Source of the DNA: Owenia fusiformis
Lineage: Eukaryota > Annelida > Polychaeta > Sabellida > Oweniidae
Assembly (NCBI GenBank): GCA_903813345.2
Contig: CAIIXF020000009.1
Coordinates: 22,161,759-22,225,758, forward strand
Length of the DNA stretch: 64,000 nucleotides
Direction of reading: 5' to 3'
This document shows, piece after piece, positions 54,464-64,000 of this stretch. Made by a program: the position numbers and the translations under genes. Within the stretch, counting starts at the first letter, position 1. Every line of letters begins with the position of its first letter. The notes under the pieces were generated by a model. The model searched no databases. It saw only the letters and a program-made list of their open reading frames with translations, and was not told where the DNA came from.

Positions 54464-57400
54464 TCAAATCCTAGCGTTTTGACTTTTAAGAGTAATATCT
54501 GCGCTGGAGTCAAGATTTTCTTTTGTTATGTCTTTTTCATCATACTCCCAATACTCGCCCCAGCTGTGGTCATTATCCTCTGGACCAGCACCAGGTGGCT
54601 CTGCACGCAATCTCAAATTCACATCATTCTCAACATCATTGTTTTTATAGCTACTTAAGCAAACTGTTTCATTATCAACTGGGGCAAGGTTGTCCATGTT
54701 TGCATCATCTTTTAGGGAGTCCAGATGTTTTTCAGATGGCTTCAGAAGTCTTGGCCCCATCAGTGCAATGGCGACACCACCAAGAGGTGCTGTGATCAGG
54801 ATTGCCAATACTGCTATTGTAAGCACCTGAAATGTATTGATTATAAAAACATACATTTATTGACTAACTGCATATTTCAGTGCTAAAAAATATGAAAATT
54901 TATTGTAGCAAATCGTTCAATCTATAATGAAAAGAAAATGTTATTGATTCATGATCCTGCAAGAAGAAATGGGAAGTAAAGAAACATCTATCTTTTAACA
55001 CCAAAGTCATTAAGATACCATTTAAATAAAGAGATCTGGCAAATATGTATGCTATGCACAAGTCAGTGAAAGTACTTGTACTTTGTGTTTCTTTAAAACC
55101 TTGAAAAATTATCAAAATATTTGTGAAATGTTAACCAGACTAAAATATTATCATCCCTGAATTTTGATTGGTGCATTCATTTCAAGAATTTGGACCAATA
55201 AGTTCATACCTGTTGTCCAAGATGAAGTTTCTCTGGAGTGGGGTCTAGATCTCTGGCTGTATCTAATGCCACAGATCCAATAGCAGCCTTAAATGCAGAA
55301 TGTAATGATATACGTGGCAGAGTAGAGGTAGTGCAAAAAGTAAGCACAATTCTATCATTAGATATAGCTTATTTTCTTTCTTAATTCCTTACCAAATCTA
55401 CAGCTGTAATGCATTGCTTAAAATACAACATATATACACAAGTTAAACCAGAACAACGGCAACGCCAACGCCAAAGCGTAGCGAATCCCATTGAACAGAA
55501 ATGGCTGGCATTTTTACATAGGAAATATATAGCAAATATCATAAAATAACACCCATAAGAAAGGCCACCATTTTCAAAATGGTTGATCACTAGCCAAGTT
55601 GTCATCAGAAGTAATATGCTTTTAAGTAGCCACATATAAAATTCTTAAAAGATTGCCAATGGTGGCCATTTTTTAAAATGGCCGCTTACTCCTCAAAATG
55701 TCATAAGACAGTATGCAATCCTTACGAGTATTCGCATATCAAATATGAACAAAATTGCTCTATTACTTTATGATTATAATAAAAATGTAAAATAACACAC
55801 ATAAAAATGGTGGCCATTTTTCAAAACGGCCGACTACTCCCCAAAGTTTAATTAGACAATGTGCCATGCTTAAAGTATTCTCATATCAAATATGAGCAAA
55901 ATCACTCTATTTTTCGAGTTATAGTAAAAAATGTAAAAATGACAGCCATTTTTTAAAATGGCCGCCTACTACGTGAAGTGTCATGAGACAGTGTGCTAGG
56001 CTCATGAGTATTCACATATCAAATATGAACAAAATCACTCCAATACTTTTCAAGTTATCGTAAAAAACGTAAAATTGGTGGCCATTTTTCAAAATGGCCG
56101 CCTACTACCCAAAGTGTCATTAGACAGTGTGCCATGCTTATAGTATTCACATATAAAATATGAACAAAATCGCTCTACTACTTTTTGAGTTATAGTAAAA
56201 AATGTAAAATAACACACGTAAAAATGGCGGCCATTTTTCAAAATGGCTGCCTACTACCCAAAATGTCATTAGACATTGTCCCATGCTTAAAGCATTGACA
56301 TACCAAATATGAACAAAATCGCTCCACTACTTTTCAAGTTACAGCAAAAATCGAAAAATGACGTGCAAAGGCAGCCATTTTTCAAGATGGCTGCCATGTA
56401 TTTCTTCTATATTTACATTTCTAGCTTAATCAATGTCCTATATAACTTTTTACATTTAAAACATATTGCCATGACAGTTTTATATGCAGTACCTAAATTA
56501 CTGTAAAATCGGCACTAAAATGGCCGCCATTTTTAAATGAGCGGCCATTTTGAAAATCGGTTTTCGAGCAGAACTTTTACCCCCATTGAGTATATGTGTT
56601 CAAAATATGAACAAAATCGGGCCAACAGTATTTGAGTTATTGCCCGGACGGACGGACGGACAGACGGACGGACGGCGGACGTACGTACGGACGGACGGAC
56701 AGACGGAGGCGTTCCCTATATCCCTCCGAACTTCGTTCGATGGGATAATAACTGAATGTAAACCCACTGGTGGATCTGGGGGGAGGGCCTGGGGGCTACC
56801 TTGGGTAGGCTCAGAAAAAATTGGGCCCAAAAAATGTTGGGCCAAAAAAGGTTTTAAGGCCCCAAAAAGTGGGCCTTTTTGGTCATTACTGGGCCTTTAA
56901 AGGCCTTATTTTTTAATTTCAGGCCAAATTTTGAAGGGAATGGGTCTCAAAATTTCAAAATTTGGGCCCACTTATAGGTTTAAATATTTTTCCCTGACCT
57001 GAAATTTGGGCCCCCCCCCTTGTTGGTTCCCAGATCCACCCCTGAAACCTGCAATATTTTGATATCGATACAACTAGAGAACGTAGTGTTAAGAGAGATA
57101 AAACTGTCAGACAAGGATTAAGTGAAAAGCAATTGTGGTCAGTAAAACAAATAGTATCATATTATACTGTTATGCTCTATGATTTGTTTGATGTTTTCAG
57201 TCAGACATATCTACATAGAATGAATAGTGCATATATTGATCTTTTTGCTTAGCATTTACTGAGTGAAAGCAAGGTTTGTTAATAAGTCACAATGACTTTG
57301 ATGATGCTTTGCCATCAATAAACTAACCTTGAAATCATGTTATCCTGAGTTATTAACAGTGAAAGGTTCTGTGTTGGGTGTAAAGGTGTGTGCTGGGTGT

Positions 57401-60400
57401 CATCTGTTTTGCATAGATCATTTCAATTTTGGTTTGTGTTTATGATACATGTAAGCAGAATGCAGTATTTTCATGTTGAATAATGCAACTGTCCTTTTAG
57501 GGATAAAACAACAGATCTCAAGATTAACTACTGCTGTCTTAAAGTTGTTTGTTTATGAAAGGTAAAAATGATACATTCTGACTGACACCTATTTTTCATT
57601 TCCAGAAATATTATCTTTTTAAAACCACTATTCTATTCAAGTTTATTACCATGCAGAATTTAAACAACTCACTCCGATATCGTAGTCTTGCCATAATTTT
57701 TGTAATACCAAATGAAATATGAAACTATTTAATTACCTTTTTTTATTTTTGAAGACACTTTTTGTTTAGAAAATCTGAATTTATTTGAAATAAAAGGACG
57801 ATTCTCGGTTTGAAGAACGAAGTTCATCAATCTAAATGAGCATTATCCCTGCTTCGGACAAATTTGATTTTTTTTACATAATATAGATTTGAATGTCTTC
57901 TTTTGAATAGTCATAATTTAATTTGGGTAATATTTCTAGATTTTTCGCAAAAAATATTAGCGCAGTACATTTATGAACTTCTTTCCCCAAATCGAGACTA
58001 GTATTTTATTAAATCGGTCTAATTGAGCGTTATCCCTGCTTCAGACCAATTTGTTATTTTTACATCTTGTAGATTTAAATGTCCTCTTTTGAATATTCAT
58101 AGTTTAATTTGGGTAATATTTCTATATTTTTCATGAAAAAATTATTAGCCCAGGAGACTGTTCTCCAAACCGAGAATCGTCCTTTAGTTGTCTCACACAT
58201 AAATGTTTTTTATGTCATGTCAAGTAATGGTAAGAATTACACAGCAGGTTTTATTGCCTAATGAATGAAATATAAATGCCTAAAAGTCTCAACCTTTGCA
58301 TGGGACCTTTAATAATGTATTCTAAAGCATGTTCTGAGAAGGAAGTTTATATTGGATCCATTGGGCAGCAAAAACCATACCAACTTTAGTGATATTGACA
58401 TTTTGATTTGACTTTACAATGAACAGCTGTTGATAAATAAACCAGCTAGCCTCCTTGGGAAATGGATAAATGTAAAATCTAATCCTAGTGATGACATAAA
58501 ACAAGTTTGCGGAAACAATAGAGAAGTTGATATCATACCTGCACAGTGGCTTTGGGGAGCCAGGCAAATGGTATAAAGAACTTTTCTTTCAGACTGAGGC
58601 CCACTCCAAACACTGCAAGGAATGAGACCACCATACGTATGGCAAGACCAATTGACATTACTGCAATCGCAAGGCCTGAAATATCAAAGTAGTCAAATAA
58701 ATTATTTAATATACAAAATAATTGAGCATGTCAGCCTTTTAATCTTTCGCTGATAATAAAAAGTGACAATATCAAATCTGATCATGCTAATGACATCAAT
58801 ACACAGACTGACAGCAAAGTCACACATTTGTCATATAACTCATGATGACTTAATCCAGTAGAAACTGTCTAATATTAATCCAAATGCTGCTGGAACTGGC
58901 CAAAAGTGTTATCTGCTTTTTATTAGACCTTTTGTACAGGACTTCCAATAGAGTCCCGCCTCATCTAGCGCTCTCTACTTACCCAGACTAGAGCCCTGTA
59001 TGGTGGAGACATCTATCTCTGCTCCTATCAGTCCAAACAGCAAGGGCTGGAAGAGCAGCCACAGCTTATCCATAATAGAGTTCATTGGGCTCTGAAATAA
59101 AAGGCACCTGTATAGAATATTTATTTTGTTCAAATATTTTACTACATGGAAATCTAAAGCAGAGAACCAATATTTGTTATGGAAGAGTGCAGCTGGGAAG
59201 AGCAGCTTATTATTACTGTAGATTGGGTTAATTTGGCGCCCGCTTTAATTTGGCAAATTTGGCGAAATTGAAAAATTCGCCAATATAAATCTTCGCCAAA
59301 ATTTAGAATGAATCCCCAGGAATTATCTAGAGTATTTCGTCCAGTGTATTAAGTTACTTCCGGTTTATTTTTTTCCAAAAATATGAAAAAATGTCTCTCA
59401 TAAATTGGCTCAGAACTGGTCAGTCACTCATTAATACTCAGGAAAAAAAACTAGAAAGGAAAAGCGTGGTATAGTAACAGCATCGATCGAGGTGCAAAAT
59501 GTAAAGGATGATCTCACAAAAATGTACAAACGTGGTGAACATCGCCAGTGGTCCTCAAAAGAAAAAGAACATAGCAGAACATGCTCATCTACATGGTAAT
59601 TCGCAAACAGCGCGTAAGTTAATTTGAATTTTTTTTGCATATCGGTGCCAAATTAAATAGCCGCCAATATGCCAAAAATGGCAAAATCGCCAAATTAAGT
59701 AGCGCCAAATTAACCCAATCTACAGTATACAATGGACTTTTCTCACCTTTCTCAAATGCTGACCAAATAAAAGCATAAATAACACCTCAAATTGATACTA
59801 TTCTGTTTTAACTAGCTGTATTACCATGCAAAATGTCACCACCTGCCATTTCTTACAGACGCTGACTGCCCAATGCTGAAGGCAAACAGCTGAACACTAT
59901 TCCCAGAAAAATTGGAGACTTGAGCAATATGTCACCATGCCACCACTTGTAATGATGACATTATTACCATATTCTCAACTCAGGTCAGCAACTAATTGCT
60001 TGAACAATATGTGGCCCACTGAGTTTGATTGTTTTAAACTTTGAACCTTTCAAACAAGCAACTCACCTCCTCGTCTGTCCAGCCCTCACTGCGCCAGCGC
60101 AGAGCTGCTACAAATGCAATGGTCAAGGCTCCAAGTGGCCCTGCACCAGGGTAAGCAATAGCCCTGCTACCAAATACCCCAAACAGGCCACCTCCAAACA
60201 ACAGCAAGAATCGAAACAGAACCAGATGTCTCTGAAAGAAATAAGATAATGATTTGATGTGAATAGTACACGTGTATGATGAAAGTATGTGAAAAATATC
60301 TGAACTGTTCTAATTATTGTACTTGTAATGTTTGAATGGGGAAATAAAAAAAATATAAAAAATGAAAGTATGGACAAATGACAGAAGGATTCCACTCAGG

Positions 60401-63400
60401 TATCTTATTTATTTTTAGCTATTTATGTGCCACCTATTTTAATTATAGCCTCTTTGTCCTAATTGGACTTATCGAGTTTTAAACATATATTGGTATCCAT
60501 ACATTTACAGCGGATGTGTGCAAGGTGCTTGCCCTCCTATCTGGCAACAGCCCTTTGAGTATAATATTCAATGAAAAAACTCAATTTCAATTAATTGAGA
60601 ACATTTGTTGAATTTCTTTACACTAATAATTAAATGTGATTACAGTTTTCCAACATTAGATAAGTTAATCTAGTAAAAAGCAGAACAACACAGTTAATTG
60701 AATGAAACCAACAGAGTGTAGGATTGCATTATTGATTATTATTATTATATGGATATGATTTTGTGACTGTCAGCTACTACGGATTCTCCTACATGCTGTA
60801 GGCCTACTCATAATATTTCTTTCTAAAAGTGACTTCATTAATCTTTGTAGCTACTGTATTTGCACAATGTCTCTAAAATCTCACTACACTAATATAATTT
60901 TGGGGGGTGTACTTGCTGTGAGGGACTACACTTGTTGTCCTAATATGTAACATTTTAATTGAACCCATCCCTCGTCCCTTCCTATACCATTAAAAGTAAT
61001 AATAGAAAATTTATTCATTTTCATGATTAAATGTGTGGAAGTAAATCAACATACATGTATTTACTGATTTGTTCCTTTTCGAAGCATTAACTAACAAACA
61101 AATTACAATACATGTATGATCATACATTGTACTGAAATTACAAATGAAACTGGTTTAATTTCTTGCTTTCAATTCTTTTCTTACAATGTTCATGTACATA
61201 TTTTCAATGTTAAGACAATGCATTTACACACCCACATCTTAATGTAACTTAGTAAATCAATATGAGAAAGGTAGCAAACATTAGGTAAATATTTCCCTAA
61301 TGGAAATCTATAATGCCATTACAAAAAATAAATTCAACAAATAACTGGAAAGAATAAGAGTCAAAAGTTCTTCTGGAGAACAAATAAATTTCTCAATCAA
61401 AGTATTTTTATTACAGCAACTATGTCAATATGTCTGATTCTATTTCCAGAACATGTATTCCCCAATACAAATTTCATTTAAAATTTAAGAAGTTTTTTCA
61501 GAAAACTACATATACACTCTACTATACCTAACCCCCCTTGAAATGCTACTATATATATAGATACTCTGTTCGTCTAATTGTATTGTTCAGTATATTTTTG
61601 AAAGTACCTTATTAACACCTAACAGTCACCCAATAAACCATTAACCAGAACAACGGCAACGCCAAAGCGTAGCGAATCCCATCGAACAGAAATAGCTGGC
61701 ATTTTTACAAACGAATAGCAAATATCATAAAACAACACACCAGAAAGGCCACCATTTTCAAAATGGTTGCTCACTAGCCAAGTTGTCATTAGGAGAAATA
61801 ATATGCTTTTAAGTAGCTACCTCTAAAATTTTTGAAAAATTACACACGTACTTGTAAAATAACACACATAAAAATGGTGGCCATTTTTCAAAATGGCCGA
61901 CTACTCGCCAAAGTTTTATTAGACAATGTGCCATGCTTAAAGTATTCACATATCAAATATGAACAAAATCGCTCCACTACTTTTTGAGTTATAGTAAAAT
62001 ACGTTAAAATGGCGGCCATTTTTCAAAATGGCCACCTTCTACCAAAAGTGTCATTAGAAATAGACAGTGTGCCATGCTTATAGTATTCACATACCAAATA
62101 TGAACAAAATTGCTCCACTACTTTTCGAGTTATAGTAAAATATGTTGAAATGGCGGCCATTTTTCAAAAATTTTTCAAAATGGCCGCCTTCTACCAAAAG
62201 TGTCATAGGACAGTGTGCCATGCTTATAGTATTCACATACCAAATATGAACAAAATCGCTCCACTACTTTTCGAGTTATAGTAAAATACGTTAAAATGGG
62301 GGCCATTTTTCAAAATTTTTTTCAAAATGGCTGCCTTCTACCAAAAATGTCATAGGACAGTGTGTCATGCTTATAGTATTCACATACCAAATATAAACAA
62401 GATCACTCCACTACTTTTCGAGTTATAGTAAAATACGTTAAAATGGCGGCCATTTTTCAAAATGGCCGCCTTCTACCAAAAGTGTCTTTAGACAGTGTGC
62501 AATGCTTATGGTATTCATATACCAAATATGAACAAAATCGCTCCACTATTTTTTGAGTTACAGCAAAAATCATAAAATGACAAGTAAAGGCGGCCATTTT
62601 TCAAGATGGCTGCCATGTGCTTCTTTAATATCTACATTTGTAGCATTATTAATGTCTTTTATAATTTTTTTACATTTAAAACATATTGATATTACAGTTT
62701 TACATATTGCACCTAAATTACTGTGAAATCGGCACTAAAATGGCCGCCATTTTGAAATGAGTGGCCATTTTGAAAATCGGCTTTCAAGCAGAACTTCTAC
62801 CCCCATAGGGTATATGTGTACAAAATATGAACAATATCGGGCCAACGGTATTTGAGTTATTGCCCGGACGGACGGACGGACAGACGGACGGACGGACGTA
62901 CGTACGGACGTACGTACGGACGGACGGACGGAGGCGTTCCCTATATCCCTCCGAACTTCGTTCGATGGGATAATAAGGAACAGACAAATAAAAACAAATA
63001 ACAATTATTACTAATAAGCCAAGTGGATTGCTCATGAACACCAAATGCAAGGTATAGTTGAGTGATATATTCCTTTTTCATGTTTATTTTTGTTCATGAT
63101 GAAAAGTATATCAACTTACTTACAAAGAAAGCCGCAGTTATTTTACATGTCATTTTTGTTCATTTGACTAAGTGAACACAATAATATTTTTTGTTTATTT
63201 ATAGTGAAATACATGTAATTTCATTTAACTCCATCGTTTGTTTAAAAGTCAGATTTTCAGATTAAGTGAAGTTCATCTCGAATATCTTCAGCAATTGAAC
63301 AATGGTTTGTTGGTTGATTGGTTAGTTGGAAAATGTATTATGTATTATAAGACACATAACTATGGAAAATATATAAAGGACAATTAAAATATTCCAAAAA

Positions 63401-64000
63401 ATAGAAAATCTCATATATAAATCTACCAGATGATATAGAGGAGCAGTGGTTTAGAAATGCAGCTCAATCTTTGTATTTGTTGTGTAGAGTTGTTCAATTT
63501 TGAACTTACATGCTTCTTGTGTGGAAAGTACCAAAGGGCCACTCCACCCATAGAACCATATACCAGTCCCATAACAGCCTCAAGGGGTCCTCTCACTACA
63601 GTCATGACACTAAAGTCACCTGCAAACCAAGAAAACAAATTGTGAATATAAAAAGCCCAGGCTTTATAAGCTTGCTAATCACAAGGCAGGGGGACCCAGA
63701 TCCACCCAACATGAAGTTTTTTAAAAGCTTGTGAAAGCCGCTGGGATCGAATAATTCTTGAAGCATGCCTGTAATCAGGTGAATCAGTTTCCTGGAGCGC
63801 CATCATATCATTTAAGAAACTTCCAAAATTGTTAATTTTGAGCCCTCCCTTAAAAATTAGCACCTAGAAAGTTTAGATATAGACACTATTCTACATTTTT
63901 ACAACACTACAAGTTCCTGTACTTATTTTCTGACTTAACTCACACTAGAGAAATTTACCTTTGGTGAATGCCATGGCTAAAACAATTGTGAATCCACTGA
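54464..64000 (-). CDS. SLC9B2: Na+/H+ antiporter SLC9B2/NHA2 type, C-terminal part (last 7 exons)
   Basis: Electroneutral or Na+(Li+)/H+ exchange at plasma or organelle membranes is known for the family. Exons (minus): 64000-63959 (cut by the window edge), 63619-63510, 60231-60067, 59091-58983, 58675-58539, 55287-55210, 54826-54464, all GT-AG and in phase, about 333 residues. Matches along the antiporter core: AMAFTKG, VVRGPLEAVMGLVYGS, YPGAGPLGALTIAF, FQPLLFGLIGAEID, KEKFFIPFAWLPKATVQAA, IGSVALDTARD, AILITAPLGG and GPRLL. The paired Asp of the ion site lies upstream, outside the window. After GPRLL there is an acidic cytosolic tail of about 90 residues, longer than in vertebrate NHA2 and ending in NARI. 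Introns are packed with repeats. Confidence 0.93.
55446..56751 (+). mobile_element. 1.3-kb composite element with internal 140-bp repeats, copy 1
   Basis: Begins TTAAACCAGAACAACGGCAA with the cgccaaagcgtagcgaatcc block. It contains serial diverged units of about 140 bp centred on ggccatttttcaaaatggcc. It then has a ggacggacggac-type tract (56644-56707) and ends CGTTCGATGGGATAATAA. Another copy in the same orientation lies at 61641-62976, and a fragment lies in GRB2 intron 2. Left gaatcccattgaac and right ttcgatgggat form a short imperfect inverted pair. No protein is recognisable. Confidence 0.85.
56769..57040. repeat. Short element with GGTGGATCTGGG inverted ends
   Basis: GGTGGATCTGGG at 56769 and CCCAGATCCACC at 57029 enclose low-complexity ggcc/aaaa-rich sequence with several gggccc blocks. 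A related end occurs near 63694-63706. It follows directly after the composite element. Confidence 0.7.
57793..58186. mobile_element. TIR element with an internal direct repeat, SLC9B2 intron
   Basis: Ends AAAGGACGATTCTCGGTTTG and CAAACCGAGAATCGTCCTTT. Inside, a block of about 200 bp (gcattatccctgcttcggac, then gtcttcttttgaat and aatttgggtaatatttct) occurs twice in the same direction, at about 57840 and 58028. No coding content. Confidence 0.85.
59214..59727. mobile_element. MITE with TA target and TTTGGCGC-rich ends, SLC9B2 intron
   Basis: CTGTAGATTGGGTTAATTTG (from 59216) is mirrored by AAATTAACCCAATCTACAG (to 59725), flanked by TA on both sides. Subterminal sequence is rich in ttggcgaa/ttcgcc motifs on both sides. 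About 510 bp; the open frame at 59431-59640 is not recognisable. Confidence 0.88.
61515..63067. mobile_element. Short MITE split by the composite element
   Basis: Reverse-orientation copy of the MITE at 24066-24290: it starts CACTCTACTATACCTAACCC and ends GGTATAGTTGAGTGA. Its halves (61515-61640 and 62977-63067) align end to end with the other copy once the 1.3-kb insert is removed. Confidence 0.8.
61641..62976 (+). mobile_element. 1.3-kb composite element with internal 140-bp repeats, copy 2
   Basis: Same structure as copy 1: the TTAACCAGAACAACGGCAAC start, then units containing ggcggccatttttcaaaatg near 62004, 62144, 62291 and 62438 (spacing 140-147 bp). A ggacgtacgtacggacgg tract (about 62867-62930) is followed by the end TTCGATGGGATAATAA. 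It is inserted in a short MITE. The reverse-strand Ser/Arg/Pro-Val-rich frames in 62735-63050 are translations of the tetranucleotide tract. Confidence 0.87.

Noticed and set aside
62735-63050. Ser/Arg/Val-Pro-rich proteins on the minus strand
   Set aside because: Translations of the ggac/gtac tetranucleotide tract; the same occurs at 56600-56845.

Overview
The window is nuclear DNA of an animal: AT-rich, dense with transposons, with genes split into short exons that have GT-AG junctions and consistent phases. The gene content (choline transporter, SLC13, GRB2, ITIH-type domain, SLC9B) and the many MITEs and mariner-like ends fit a marine invertebrate, possibly a lophotrochozoan such as a mollusc or brachiopod, or an invertebrate deuterostome. 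The sequence alone does not settle which.

Layout. 1-7999 (-): 5' half of a high-affinity choline transporter (SLC5A7/CHT1); its introns hold a 60-bp minisatellite, a transposon with a second transposon nested in it, and a piggyBac-like MITE. 8000-13554: intergenic, repeats only. 13555-27142 (+): complete 14-exon SLC13 Na+/carboxylate-type symporter, 601 aa. 28719-33177 (+): complete 4-exon GRB2 adaptor (SH3-SH2-SH3, 215 aa) with a dead LINE in intron 2. 33868-40878 (-) and 43138-49156 (-): two tandem 10-exon paralogues encoding signal peptide, S1 serine-protease domain, sushi/CCP domain and inter-alpha-trypsin-inhibitor heavy chain C-terminal domain (ITIH_C). 49157-54463: intergenic, AT-rich. 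54464-64000 (-): C-terminal part of an SLC9B2/NHA2-type Na+/H+ antiporter, continuing beyond the right edge.

The genes do not form one pathway. The most unusual item is the tandem protease-sushi-ITIH_C pair. I know of no described family with this architecture. It combines a chymotrypsin-fold domain with intact His/Asp/Ser but an atypical activation site and S1 pocket, and a domain that in vertebrate ITIH proteins is cut at an Asp-Pro bond so that the Asp becomes esterified to chondroitin sulfate. The Asp-Pro-His site is kept in both copies, which suggests a secreted protease(-like) protein that might be attached covalently to a glycan.

The second notable item is the minisatellite at the left edge. 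Each of about 23 units carries a copy of the last bases of a choline-transporter exon plus its 5' splice site. Several transposons can be dated relative to each other because the window holds both filled and empty copies of the same site.

No tRNA, rRNA, CRISPR or other RNA gene was recognised. Exon coordinates were deduced by hand from reading frame, splice consensus and family similarity; no search was run.
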